Shown: one piece after another, positions 1 through 8,769 of the stretch
How positions within the stretch are numbered: position 1 is the stretch's first letter
Layout of the letters: each line of letters opens with the position of its first letter
DNA from: an uncultured Desulfobacter sp.
GTDB lineage: Bacteria; Desulfobacterota; Desulfobacteria; Desulfobacterales; Desulfobacteraceae
Direction of reading: 5' to 3'
Length of the DNA stretch: 64,000 bases
NCBI RefSeq assembly: GCF_963664415.1
Contig: NZ_OY761445.1
Coordinates: 3,312,501 to 3,376,500 of the forward strand
Position numbers and translations under genes: made by a program
The notes under the pieces: model-generated
Told to the model about the DNA's origin: nothing
The model's database searches: none
The model's input: the letters and a program-made list of their open reading frames with translations, nothing else

Positions 1-458
1 AGCCCACCAATTTTTTCTGGCGAAAAATAGGCTATATGGTGCGCCTGCATATCAGCAAAGAAGGGCTGGCCGGGTTGAACATTGAACCATACCGGATTCA
101 TGAACAAGGCGTACAGATGCTTGCAGGATTAGACCGGGATTATTTTTTCAAACGGTTCAGGCAAATCAGTGAGCCGTTGTCTACACCCGAAAGAAGCAGA
201 CAGGCCTGGCAAGGCTTTTTGGACTATTACGGGGTGGCCGGATTTAAAAATGAAGTCAACATGATTTTAAACAAACTGGATGAGACCCCGGGCAAGGCAG
301 CCGCCATGTTCAGAAACCGGTTAACCACAGTCCAGCACTTTCACCACTGGAAAGACCTGCTCACCCGCGTGGTAGAAGATAAAATGGGACAAAGCCCGGC
401 CTGGGCCCAGGATCTGGCCCGGGAGTGGCTCACAAGGCACGTTAAAAATGAATCATAA
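1..458 (+). CDS. CapA-family protein, C-terminal part (truncated by window edge)
   Basis: The frame is open to the left edge (first full codon at base 3, reading PTNFFWRKIGYMVRL) and stops at 458, so only the last ~152 residues are visible. The pattern of a phenyl/Trp-rich strand, then a hydrophobic 'MVRLHISKEGL' strand, then 'IEPYRI', resembles the C-terminal end of CapA/PGA_cap metallophosphatase-like proteins, which are linked to poly-gamma-glutamate or capsule synthesis. The ATG at 36 is internal and should not be taken as the start. It overlaps the following racemase gene by 11 bases, so the two are very probably co-translated. Family assignment is a moderate guess because the catalytic N-terminal half lies outside the window. 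Confidence 0.55.
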   Translation, partial: PTNFFWRKIGYMVRLHISKEGLAGLNIEPYRIHEQGVQMLAGLDRDYFFKRFRQISEPLSTPERSRQAWQGFLDYYGVAGFKNEVNMILNKLDETPGKAAAMFRNRLTTVQHFHHWKDLLTRVVEDKMGQSPAWAQDLAREWLTRHVKNES

Positions 459-1350
459 AAAACAGATCACCCTGGTAATAACCGACTCAGGGCTTGGCGG
501 ACTTTCCGTGTGTGCAGGCATGGCAGCAAGGTTTGCCGCCGATGCACGTTACGAGCGCATTCGGCTGGTGTACTTCAATGCCTGGCCCGAACAGGACAAG
601 GGGTACAGGCACTATCCGAATCCTACGGCCCGGGCCAAGGTGTTTGACAATGCCTTGGCGGCCATGGCCAAATACAATCCAGATCACATCTTTATTGCCT
701 GCAACACCCTGTCCGTGATCTATCCGTTTACCCAGTTTGCAAAACAGACAACCATTCCTGTTACCGGCATCGTGGACCACGGGGTTCAGATGATCTATGC
801 CAATCTGATTCGAAATGCTTCAGCCTGTGCCGTCATTTTTGCCACCCCCATCACCATCCAAGAAAACAGTCATAAAAAGTCGTTGGTTGAACAGGGGATT
901 GCACCGGAGCGCATCATCACTCAGGGCTACTTAGGCCTTGCAGGTAAAATTGAACAAGACCCGTTCAGCGACGAGGTCAAAACCGTGATAGATGAATTTG
1001 CCGCCCAGGCAGCCCAAAATATAAAACATAACGGGTCCACAGTGTATGCCGGGCTTTGCTGCACCCATTTTGGCTATTGTAAACATATTTTTAAAGATGC
1101 GTTGGCACGCCATTCCGGCAGGAACGTAGCAATTTTAAATCCCAACGAAGCCATGACCGATGGGGCCTGCAAAGGCATTATTGCCGGCGGTTCTCCGCAG
1201 ATATCCATTGAAATTGTATCCAGGGTCTCATGGGATCCTGCCGGAATTGAGGCCTATGACCGCCTGCTGTCAAACGTTTCACCGGATGTGGTCAACGCCT
1301 TGAAAAACTACCGGCTGGACAGGAATCTGTTCAGCGTAGAACTTGAATAA
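448..1350 (+). CDS. Asp/Glu racemase (MurI-like) family protein
   Basis: A 300-residue protein of the aspartate/glutamate racemase superfamily. The N-terminal 'ITDSGLGGLS' block (residues 11-20) matches the MurI substrate loop. The two catalytic cysteines are expected in 'ACNT' (C85) and 'CCTH' (C204/C205). Such enzymes interconvert L- and D-Glu or Asp through two Cys. It overlaps the upstream CapA-like gene by 11 bases and is followed 9 bases later by an ATP-grasp ligase. This suggests the three act on one D-amino-acid-containing product rather than being the housekeeping murI, but that is inference. Substrate cannot be read from sequence. Confidence 0.75.
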   Translation: MNHKKQITLVITDSGLGGLSVCAGMAARFAADARYERIRLVYFNAWPEQDKGYRHYPNPTARAKVFDNALAAMAKYNPDHIFIACNTLSVIYPFTQFAKQTTIPVTGIVDHGVQMIYANLIRNASACAVIFATPITIQENSHKKSLVEQGIAPERIITQGYLGLAGKIEQDPFSDEVKTVIDEFAAQAAQNIKHNGSTVYAGLCCTHFGYCKHIFKDALARHSGRNVAILNPNEAMTDGACKGIIAGGSPQISIEIVSRVSWDPAGIEAYDRLLSNVSPDVVNALKNYRLDRNLFSVELE

Positions 1351-1359
1351 GGTAAGAAC

Positions 1360-2352
1360 ATGCATCGTGTTTTACTGATTACCGGCCCCGGCGGTGATGC
1401 CCAGGGCTGGGGTAATATGGATGTCACCCGACAGATTGCAAATGCCATCAACGCATCAGACAAATCTGCGGACATCGTATTCGTATCAAACAAGGACGAA
1501 TTATACCGAAGTCTGGATACATGCAAATTTGACCTTGTCTGGAGTGCCCTGTACCATGTAACGGAAAACGAAGCCACCATCGGGATGGTTGATTGCGGAG
1601 AAGACTGGGTGGCCGATATCCTGGACAAACGCGGGATTCCCTATATCGGTCCTAATGCGGCTGGCATGAAGGCGCTGATTCACAAGACCGCCACCCACAA
1701 CATCCTGGACAGAGCAGGCGTCCCCGTACCGTACCATTACCAGATAGAACAAGGTCACGCCCTGCCGCAGATCATGTTCCCGGCCTTTGTCAAACCCAGT
1801 TTTGAAAGCCGGTCCGTGGGGATCAGCGATAACAGCGTCGTAAACACTGTGGATGAACTGGCAGCCCAGGTGGGTTTTATCCATGAAAATTACGATCAGC
1901 CCGCCCTGGCGGAAGAGTACCTGCCGGGTCAAGAATATACGGTGCTGATGCTGGGGAACGGTGCGGTCCAAATATTTTTACCCGGTATGGTCACAGTGAA
2001 TCCCAAACTTTTCGGCAGATATCCCATCTTAAAGGAGGATCTTCGTGGTGTGGGCGCCACAAAAATCCAGCCGGCCGGAGAATTGTCAGCAAACCTCATA
2101 GAAGCGACTGCCAAGGCGATGAAAGCATTAAACTGCCTGGATCATGTCCGGGCCGACATGCGCCTGGACAGCCAGGGAAATGTAAAAATCATTGAGGTAA
2201 ACGGTATCCCGGGACTTAAACCGGTTAAAAGCTGGAGTCCCCAGCTTTACACCCTGCACCACGCATCGAAAAAAGGAGAAATGGAAGACTACCGGCGCTT
2301 AATCAACCATATCGTCAACTCGGCCCTGGCCCGTTACGGTATTGCCGAATGA
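1360..2352 (+). CDS. D-Ala-D-Ala ligase-like ATP-grasp protein
   Basis: A 330-residue ATP-grasp protein with the D-Ala-D-Ala ligase arrangement. An N-terminal substrate domain (about 1-95) is followed by 'IPYIGPNAAGMKALIHK', which resembles the Ddl 'GS...DK' region. The ATP-binding part contains 'FVKPSFESRSVGIS' and 'LAEEYLPGQEYTV', and the metal site near the end is 'IIEVNGIPGL' (residues ~275-284). These enzymes join a carboxylate to an amine with ATP. AAGGTAAG precedes the ATG. It is the last gene of the CapA/racemase/ligase group. Since housekeeping Ddl is normally found in the mur cluster, a specialised peptide-forming role is inferred. Confidence 0.75.
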   Translation: MHRVLLITGPGGDAQGWGNMDVTRQIANAINASDKSADIVFVSNKDELYRSLDTCKFDLVWSALYHVTENEATIGMVDCGEDWVADILDKRGIPYIGPNAAGMKALIHKTATHNILDRAGVPVPYHYQIEQGHALPQIMFPAFVKPSFESRSVGISDNSVVNTVDELAAQVGFIHENYDQPALAEEYLPGQEYTVLMLGNGAVQIFLPGMVTVNPKLFGRYPILKEDLRGVGATKIQPAGELSANLIEATAKAMKALNCLDHVRADMRLDSQGNVKIIEVNGIPGLKPVKSWSPQLYTLHHASKKGEMEDYRRLINHIVNSALARYGIAE

Positions 2353-2412
2353 CCAAACAAAAACTATTAAAATTAATCAGAGTTGAAATGCAATCGTTCG
2401 TAACCCCGATTT

Positions 2413-2658
2413 TCATTCAAAGGGCTCATACATACAAATCTTTGATTTTGGAATCAGCAAAAATTTCTTTAATCCACCAGTAATAGTCCCTTTATTTTTT
2501 TTTGCTTGGAACAATTTGATATGATTATTGTCATGATCTTCAATGTAATCAGAAAATCTTTTGTAGTCTCTCATATTTATATTACCGACAAGTTCCTCAC
2601 CATTGTCAAGCGTTATAATAACTTCAACAACAGCACCCATTTCATTGTCATTTCCCAT
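2413..2658 (-). CDS. Small hypothetical protein
   Basis: An 81-residue polar protein not recognised with confidence. It reads 'VVEVIITLDNGEELVGNI' then 'YKRFSDYIEDHDNNHIKLFQAK', a beta strand-rich pattern typical of small 'dG...G.i...RlsDyl' domains of unknown function. The start is placed at 2658 because GGGAG lies seven bases upstream there. The open frame extends to 2685 with a less favourable start. It is AT-rich compared with its neighbours, sits convergent to the racemase operon and has no operon partner, so it may be acquired. Confidence 0.55.
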   Translation of the reverse strand: MGNDNEMGAVVEVIITLDNGEELVGNINMRDYKRFSDYIEDHDNNHIKLFQAKKNKGTITGGLKKFLLIPKSKICMYEPFE

Positions 2659-3076
2659 TTTCATGCTCCCAGTCATACACGCCACCGCGACAGTGGAATA
2701 TAAATTGTTGTTTCACGTTCTCACCCGTCAATCGTCCATATACTCTTTTACTCGATAATCCATCCAGATTTAATAATTTAAGACATTTTATAGTAATATT
2801 CTGCCAGAGAAAAACAAAAATATAAAAGATATCAAAGAAATTATCCTTCCCTTAGAGCATTTAAAAAATTTAACTATTAAATTCGGATATTTATAGATAT
2901 AATTCCAATATAACTGTAGGGGGGCGAAATCAACGATGAAAGCCGCGAATCAGACCCAGGGCCGAAAACGTGAACAGCCCGTCCCCTTATAAAAAGAGGC
3001 AGGACTGTACAACGGCTTAAGATACGGTTTTATACGATGTCAATTTCACCGAAACGGATTATTCTGGGCAACCCAT
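2659..3076. other. AT-rich intergenic stretch with a GC-rich structured patch
   Basis: No convincing gene. Bases 2700-2920 are very AT-rich with many TTTATA-like tracts. An abrupt GC-rich patch (about 2921-2990) begins GGGGGGC and ends GCCCGTCCCC. These ends can pair and enclose a GGGC/GCCC hairpin near 2960-2983. No following plus-strand gene exists for it to control. On the minus strand it lies ~270 bases upstream of the small gene at 2413. It could be a structured RNA or a remnant of a lost element. Confidence 0.35.
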
Positions 3077-4000
3077 TTAAATAAAAGACTTCAAAGAATT
3101 ATCAAAGGCATTCTTCACCATGTCTGCAATGGTCCGGTCAACTGTCTGGGCCGCCATTTCAAGCAAATCGGAAAAGGAGGGGTTCGATTTATCCGCCTGG
3201 TTCTCATCCACCAAAGCGTCCTCCTCATTGACCTGACCATCATTTGCTTCCTGGGCTTCGATATAATGATCAAACAGGCTGCTTAAAGGTTCACGCGCCC
3301 GGGCCAAGGACTCTTCCCGCTGCTTTTCCAAAAGATCCGACAGCTGATCCATCAAAGGAATTTCCAGATTGCCGGCCGCACTTACAGCCCCAAGATCATC
3401 GGCATCGGCAACCTCATCATCGGAATTCTCAAGATACGCTGCGGCCAAATTCTGCCCCAGTGCCCCTGTGGTGGCGGCTTTCTCTTCGCTGTACATGGCG
3501 TACCCGGACTTCACGGTAATATCGGCTTCATAAGAAGAAATTGAATCGTAGTATCCCATGCGCATGGCCTGGGAAACCGCCTCTTGCAGATCCCCTTCCA
3601 TCATTTCGCCGATAATGTTGTCCACACCGGTGATAATGGATTCAATATCCTTAAGCTCATCTTCGTTTAGGTCCCCTTCCACCGTAAAGGAGAAAGTTTC
3701 TCCGGAAGTCAAGGTAATTTCCCGGACATTGTAGGAGACCGCGGCTAGGCCGTTCTCATTGCTGACCACGCCCCGGTTGCTGTATTCATAAGCTTCAAGA
3801 TTGGAATACTGGCTGGTGGCCAGGGAAACCACGTCCCCTTCCTGGGTCTGAATGGTCAATCCCGCATCAAGGCTTGCATAAGAAGCAACAGAAAGTTCGC
3901 TTGAACTTGACGCGGTACTGGTGTTTGACTGTGCGGCCCGGTTATGCAGACCGTAGGCGTTGCCATTGGGGTTGGCTTGCGACACGCTGTTCATCATCAC
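3077..4000 (-). CDS. Conserved-type hypothetical protein, secreted/flagellar-like composition
   Basis: A 307-residue acidic protein without signal peptide or membrane segment and without cysteine. The first 40 residues are Asn/Ser/Gln-rich. Residues ~100-130 hold 'SGETFSFTVEGDLNEDEL' followed by a helix 'DIESIITGVDNIIGEMM'. The C-terminal third is acidic and probably helical. The amphipathic, Ser/Asn-rich N-terminus recalls proteins exported by flagellar-type systems or hook-length proteins, but I do not recognise a named function. The ATG-ATG-ATG start at 4000 is preceded by GGGAGAG. It is a single gene with gaps on both sides. Confidence 0.7.
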   Translation of the reverse strand: MMMNSVSQANPNGNAYGLHNRAAQSNTSTASSSSELSVASYASLDAGLTIQTQEGDVVSLATSQYSNLEAYEYSNRGVVSNENGLAAVSYNVREITLTSGETFSFTVEGDLNEDELKDIESIITGVDNIIGEMMEGDLQEAVSQAMRMGYYDSISSYEADITVKSGYAMYSEEKAATTGALGQNLAAAYLENSDDEVADADDLGAVSAAGNLEIPLMDQLSDLLEKQREESLARAREPLSSLFDHYIEAQEANDGQVNEEDALVDENQADKSNPSFSDLLEMAAQTVDRTIADMVKNAFDNSLKSFI

Positions 4001-4112
4001 TCTCCCGATTTAACGATTTTTACGAATTTTTCTTTCCCTGATTAAACGTATCGGCCTAAATCATAAAAACCTAAATTTTTTATGGATAATTGTTTGAACA
4101 GCTTCACAAGAA

Positions 4113-5975
4113 TCAATCTTTTAAAGAGAGTGTAATATGGTAGACCCCGCCGTCAAGTTTTGATTTCAAAGGCAGGCCTGATTTCTCAAACACCTTGATC
4201 ATGGGCTGGTTGTCGGGCAGAACCTCGGCATAGAGAGATTCAAGCATACGTTTTTTTCCCTCCTCGACCAACAGCTTCATCAAATAGGACCCCACCCCAG
4301 ACCCCTGGTAATTTTCGTCTACCAGAAAAGCCACTTCTCCGATTTTGGCGTCATCACTTTCAACCAATCTCGCCTCGGCAACGATCCGATTTTCGCCTTT
4401 TTTTCCACCAAAGCCCACCACGGAGAACTCTTTGGTATAATCTACATTCACATATGCCTGCATTTTATCGTGGCCCATGGTTTTTACCGAATAAAAGAAG
4501 CGGTAAAACACCGTCTCAGTGGAACAGCGGTAGAAAAAACGGCGCATGGACTCTTCATACGAGGGCTTCATGGCCCGGAACCGAATGGTTTTCTCCCCCT
4601 TGAAGGTTTTGGTATGAGCGACATATGCCGGATACAGATGGGCGGAACGGCTGACAAAGATCTGATTGGAATAGAGGATCTTTTTTTCCCGGGCCATTTT
4701 AATCAAACCCTCCCGGTCGTCGGGATGGGCCACATCAATGATGGCCTGGGCCCTTTCCCGCAAGGGACGCCATTTGAGCAAGGCCACCCCGTATTCGGTG
4801 GCCAGCACATGAATGGATTCACGCAACCGCAACTGATTAACAGATTTTTCGATACTGAACAGGATATTGGACTCGCCGTTCTCATCACGGCTGGGCATGC
4901 CGATGATGGTGTTACCATCCTCGGAGGCTTCAGCGGCCTTGTAGAAATCAATACCTTCGCCGGGACCTGAAATTACGGCACCTCGTAAAGGAAAGGCAAC
5001 CCGGCCCTGGAGATCTGCCTTGCGGCCTTCATATATGGCAACAAACTGGGGGTTGCGGGCAGTAAGCTGGGAGTTGCAAACCCAGTCAATTCCCTGGAAT
5101 TCTACCAAAGGATTTTTATTCAGCCATTTCATCAGCTCCTTGGTGCCAAGGGCATAAGACGCCAGAGATTTCCCACGGAAGGGAGATTTTCGATTATTGG
5201 TGACAGCCCCGGAATTAACGAGCTCTGCGGCAGCATCCGTAAAATAAAGGGAATGGATACCCAAATCTTTTTTGTCTGACAAAAAGGGTACCAACGCCTC
5301 AAATAAAGGACCAAGGGAATAATTAATGCAGTCACCGTCCCTGATTTCATTTGCCACATTGGCAGCCACCTTTTTCATAATATCGTTGGCCGGTTCAGGC
5401 GTATAGGTGATGGGCTCCCGGTCCGAGCGTACCAAAAGATCAAACTCTTCTATGGAAACAAAGGTATCTCCATAGGTAAAGGGCATCGCCTCATTGACCT
5501 CCCCCACCACAAGGCTTGCTCTTTCCATCACTTCCCTTGCCACATCCACAGCAAGGCCCAAGCTGCAATACCCGGCATCATTGGGTGGGGTGATCTGGAT
5601 AAAGGCCACATCCACATTGATTCTGCCGGACCTGATAATTTTCGGAATTTCCGAAGAATAGGCCGGGATAAGATCCACCTGGCCGCTGGAAATGGTATCC
5701 CATGCCACATATCCACCGGAAAAAAATGTTTTTAACCGGTAGTTGGGGGCATTAAGACGGTCAATGGACAAAATGGTCTCACCCAGCACAGCCAACTGCA
5801 TCAACTCAAGGTCCCTAATATTATGTTTGTCCACATCAAGCAATGTTCGGATCAGCCGTCTTGGCGTAGCCGGCCCTGTTCCGATGAAAACGGTCATTCC
5901 AGGCCGGATGTGGTTTAAAACCTTATCCGGAGGTACAAGACTGCGTTTCCAGTCGCTCAAATTTATATCGGACAT
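4113..5975 (-). CDS. Acetyl-CoA hydrolase/transferase-family protein fused to GNAT domain
   Basis: A 620-residue two-part protein. Residues ~10-430 are a class I CoA-transferase of the acetyl-CoA hydrolase/4-hydroxybutyrate CoA-transferase family ('VFIGTGPATPRRL', 'QITPPNDAGYCSLG', 'SGPGEGIDF', 'TEYGVA'). Residues ~470-620 are a GNAT acetyltransferase with the acetyl-CoA loop 'ENYQGSGVGSYLM'. In the transferase family the catalytic Glu lies in 'GIHSEM'. Here residues 239-245 read GIHSLYF, so the Glu position (243) is Leu. The protein may therefore bind acyl-CoA without forming the glutamyl-CoA intermediate, perhaps feeding or sensing for the GNAT domain (inference). GGGAGTG precedes the ATG by seven bases. 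Monocistronic. Confidence 0.85.
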   Translation of the reverse strand: MSDINLSDWKRSLVPPDKVLNHIRPGMTVFIGTGPATPRRLIRTLLDVDKHNIRDLELMQLAVLGETILSIDRLNAPNYRLKTFFSGGYVAWDTISSGQVDLIPAYSSEIPKIIRSGRINVDVAFIQITPPNDAGYCSLGLAVDVAREVMERASLVVGEVNEAMPFTYGDTFVSIEEFDLLVRSDREPITYTPEPANDIMKKVAANVANEIRDGDCINYSLGPLFEALVPFLSDKKDLGIHSLYFTDAAAELVNSGAVTNNRKSPFRGKSLASYALGTKELMKWLNKNPLVEFQGIDWVCNSQLTARNPQFVAIYEGRKADLQGRVAFPLRGAVISGPGEGIDFYKAAEASEDGNTIIGMPSRDENGESNILFSIEKSVNQLRLRESIHVLATEYGVALLKWRPLRERAQAIIDVAHPDDREGLIKMAREKKILYSNQIFVSRSAHLYPAYVAHTKTFKGEKTIRFRAMKPSYEESMRRFFYRCSTETVFYRFFYSVKTMGHDKMQAYVNVDYTKEFSVVGFGGKKGENRIVAEARLVESDDAKIGEVAFLVDENYQGSGVGSYLMKLLVEEGKKRMLESLYAEVLPDNQPMIKVFEKSGLPLKSKLDGGVYHITLSLKD

Positions 5976-6030
5976 AAATCACTCCCTGTATTGAAATACA
6001 TATACATCTGTTTTACCAGCTAAAGGGGGT

Positions 6031-6648
6031 TTATTCTACCGGTTTTTTTGTCTGGTTTGCGGCAAGCACAAACAGCTGGCCGTAACGGGTTTTAAAATTG
6101 AGAAGAGACGCCATTTTTTCACCGGCCCAAAAGCAGCGCATGGCACGAATTACGCCGGCATGGGTGACCAACAGGGTGTGTGACGACAAGGGCAGTTCAC
6201 TAAAAAAATTGGACACCCGCAGGAAAAGGTCTTGAAAGCTTTCTCCGGCCGGAGGGCGGAACCCGTAAATATCTCGTCCCCGCTGTTCAAAAAGATCGGG
6301 ATAGTTGGTTTTGATGTGCTCAAATTCCTGGCCGTCCCACTCTCCCAGATCGATTTCGTTGAGGCGGCGGTCGATAATGGGTGTGCTGTCTGGGCAGGCA
6401 AGCGCTGCCGTTTCCCGGCACCGGGTTAAGGCCGAGGTGTAAACCTGTTTGAAGCCGATGGTGGCCAAGGCCGGCTGCCAGCTTCCGGCCTGCACCCGGC
6501 CTGTGTGGTCCAGGGGGACGTCGGTTTGACCGATGAACCGGCGGGTGCCGTAGCCCTCGATTTGGCCGTGGCGCAGAATGAAAAGTAAGGGGCCGTTATT
6601 CGAGAATTTCTCCAAGAGATCGGCCGACAGCTGCTTCGATCCGGGCAT
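6031..6648 (-). CDS. Histidine phosphatase (phosphoglycerate-mutase-like) family protein
   Basis: The frame carries a complete histidine phosphatase domain. The phospho-His motif is 'LFILRHGQIEG', followed by 'RFIGQTDVPLDHTGRVQA', 'SALTRCRETA' and the second His in 'LLVTHAGVIRAM'. These enzymes remove phosphate from small metabolites. The open frame reaches 6849, but its first part is out-of-frame translation of the upstream HD domain. Candidate starts are ATG 6648 or TTG 6615, neither with a clear ribosome site. The domain begins exactly where the upstream protein ends, implying translational coupling or a fused ancestor. It is the last gene of the mop accessory locus and may process a cobinamide/molybdopterin-type phosphate (inference). 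Confidence 0.75.
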   Translation of the reverse strand: MPGSKQLSADLLEKFSNNGPLLFILRHGQIEGYGTRRFIGQTDVPLDHTGRVQAGSWQPALATIGFKQVYTSALTRCRETAALACPDSTPIIDRRLNEIDLGEWDGQEFEHIKTNYPDLFEQRGRDIYGFRPPAGESFQDLFLRVSNFFSELPLSSHTLLVTHAGVIRAMRCFWAGEKMASLLNFKTRYGQLFVLAANQTKKPVE

Positions 6649-7690
6649 GTATGTGCTGAGCAGTTTCAAGTCTTTTAACAATCTCCTTTTCGGCATGGGG
6701 CAGCTGCTTTGCTTTTTCGTGGAATCGACCTGGGTAGTCCAGCTCCAGCTGGTCTCCCCTGCACAATTTATCAGCAAGAAAAACAATCTGGGTTTCATCC
6801 AGTTCCGGGCCCGGATTGAGATCCATGTGAACGGCGGTGATCTCTGCAATTTTTAGGAATCCCAACTGCTGAAGGAAACGGCTTCCGACCTTAGCATGGT
6901 GTTTTTCTTTTCTTTTAATATCGTGGAGAAGGGCTGCTGCACGGATAAGATCGATATCAAAATTAAACCCGCACGAATGAAGGTTTCGGGCAAGTCTTAA
7001 CGCAGTGTCACATACCTGTTCAAGGTGGGCACGGATAGCGGGAGCATCGGATAGTTCATTGTCGATCACGGACCGGCACTCCGCTTCATCGGGAATTTCC
7101 AGCCGCTCATATTTTTGCTTTATTTGGTCATAACCTTCCAGAGTGTCGGCATCCATGAGGATGCCCCTGTCGTGAACCGGCAATTGAATGATACGGTTCG
7201 GATCTGAAAACAGGATCTGCCTCAAGTTGGCGTCGGGATCAGCACCGGTTATGGAGGGAATAAGCCGGGCCGGGATCAGGGGAGGGTGGCCGGTTTCGTT
7301 GTTGAATGCCGGTACAATCAAGGCATCTTCAGCGTCTTCGAATCTTTTTCGGATAAGCCTCAAAGTAGCGGGCCGGATGGCCGGGGTGTCGGCAGGTAAA
7401 AGGAAGAAGCCATCTATGCCCGAAAGCAATGCGGCCACCCCGGTACGGATCGAAGAAAACATACCCGAGGCATAGTCCGGGTTGAACAGAGGGTGGGCCC
7501 CGGCCGCGTCAACGACCTGAGCCAGGCGGTCATGGTTATGACCGGTAACCACAATGACCTCGTCAATGCCCGCAGTTTTGAACAGATCAATGACGGTTCC
7601 GATCATGGAGGAGTGCCCCAAAGGCAGGAGTGGCTTGTACCGGCCCATGCGGGAGGAGAGGCCTGCCGCCGGGATGAGGGCCGCGAGCAT
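6596..7690 (-). CDS. MobA-like NTP transferase with C-terminal HD domain (DVU_1551-type)
   Basis: A 364-residue protein. Residues 1-190 are a MobA/MocA-like nucleotidyltransferase with signature 'LIPAAGLSSRMGRYKP' (5-20) and the acidic metal site in 'LLPADTP'. Family members add CMP or GMP to molybdopterin. Residues ~215-360 form an HD phosphohydrolase domain ('LLHDIKRKEKHH', HD at 256-257). Its ATG overlaps the stop of the XdhC gene by one base (TGATG). In this neighbourhood the likely job is making molybdopterin cytosine dinucleotide for Mop. The HD domain's role is unknown. Confidence 0.85.
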   Translation of the reverse strand: MLAALIPAAGLSSRMGRYKPLLPLGHSSMIGTVIDLFKTAGIDEVIVVTGHNHDRLAQVVDAAGAHPLFNPDYASGMFSSIRTGVAALLSGIDGFFLLPADTPAIRPATLRLIRKRFEDAEDALIVPAFNNETGHPPLIPARLIPSITGADPDANLRQILFSDPNRIIQLPVHDRGILMDADTLEGYDQIKQKYERLEIPDEAECRSVIDNELSDAPAIRAHLEQVCDTALRLARNLHSCGFNFDIDLIRAAALLHDIKRKEKHHAKVGSRFLQQLGFLKIAEITAVHMDLNPGPELDETQIVFLADKLCRGDQLELDYPGRFHEKAKQLPHAEKEIVKRLETAQHIHARIEAAVGRSLGEILE

Positions 7691-8742
7691 CAGGAGGGAT
7701 TCTCCTTATTCTCGGCTCTTATTTTAATTAATTCCGCCATGATGCTTACAGCGATCTCCGCCGGGGTTTCAGCCTTTATTTTCAGACCAATGGGGGCATA
7801 GACCTGTTCTAATTGGGCCTGTGCCACCCCTTTTTCCATCAGGTTGTCGTAGATCTGCTTTTTTTTCTTTTTGCTGCCGATCATTCCGATATAAGCGGCG
7901 TCGGTTTTTAAGGCCTGTTCCAGCACGGTCTGATCATGGAGATGGCCCCGGGTGAGGATAACGATATATGCATTGCCGTCAATGTCCAGGCCGTCAAACG
8001 CATTGGAAAAATCATCCAGCACCCGAATCTGCGCGGAATGAGGGAAACGCGATTCATTGGCAAACTCAGCCCGATCGTCAGTCACAACGCAAGTAAAGTC
8101 AACCAAATTAGCCATTTTTGCCAGCTGAAACCCCACATGACCGGCCCCGAATATATACAATGTATCCGGCCGGCTCAAGGGCTCAATGATAAATTGGTCC
8201 AGCCCGTAAAACTGCCGCACAGGGGCCGGACCTGTAAACCGGTTTTCCCCGGCCGCATCCATGAGGACCTTGGGCAGCATAGACGGCCCAACCACCTGAC
8301 CTTTTTCCAACACCAGGCTGGATTCTGTGGTTTTGTCCGCCATTATCCGGGTGACGGCCAACGCTTTTTTTCCCGTGGCTTCCAGATCTGCCAGCGTCTG
8401 CCATACCTGGATTTGTTCCGGAGGACAGGGGGGCACAAAACTTCGAATCCAGACCGTGAGGCTCCCCCCGCAGACCATATCCATGCCCGCTTTGATCTCC
8501 TGATCCAGAGTAAAATCCATGATTTCCGACCGGGACTGATCCAGCAGATCTACACAGGCATTCATAACTTTGGCTTCCACTAAACCGCCGCCGATCGTGC
8601 CGGAGATGCTTTTGTCCAGCCGGACCAGCATTTTACTGCCCGAAGTCCGGGGGGTAGAACCCTTGTGGCCGATGATCACGGCCAAGGCAAAGGGCGTGCC
8701 GTTATTCAAAAGCTCCAGGCTTTCCTGGATAAGTGATGTCAT
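7690..8742 (-). CDS. XdhC/CoxI-family molybdenum hydroxylase maturation protein
   Basis: A 350-residue protein with the two XdhC parts. The N-terminal XdhC_CoxI domain contains 'VIIGHKGSTPRTSGSKMLV' and 'GTIGGGLVEAKV'. The C-terminal Rossmann domain contains 'YIFGAGHVG' and 'IGMIGSKKKK'. XdhC proteins bind molybdenum cofactor, help its sulfuration and insert it into xanthine-oxidase-family enzymes. GGGAG lies ~9 bases before the ATG. It sits between the MoeA-like and NTP-transferase genes in the same direction, fitting a role in Mop maturation. Confidence 0.9.
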   Translation of the reverse strand: MTSLIQESLELLNNGTPFALAVIIGHKGSTPRTSGSKMLVRLDKSISGTIGGGLVEAKVMNACVDLLDQSRSEIMDFTLDQEIKAGMDMVCGGSLTVWIRSFVPPCPPEQIQVWQTLADLEATGKKALAVTRIMADKTTESSLVLEKGQVVGPSMLPKVLMDAAGENRFTGPAPVRQFYGLDQFIIEPLSRPDTLYIFGAGHVGFQLAKMANLVDFTCVVTDDRAEFANESRFPHSAQIRVLDDFSNAFDGLDIDGNAYIVILTRGHLHDQTVLEQALKTDAAYIGMIGSKKKKKQIYDNLMEKGVAQAQLEQVYAPIGLKIKAETPAEIAVSIMAELIKIRAENKENPS

Positions 8743-8769
8743 GTCAATTTACTCCCTGGGCCTGTGTCC

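Noticed and set aside
24..458. Complete 140-residue gene starting at ATG 36
   Set aside because: The frame is open upstream to the window edge and the protein pattern clearly continues in that direction.
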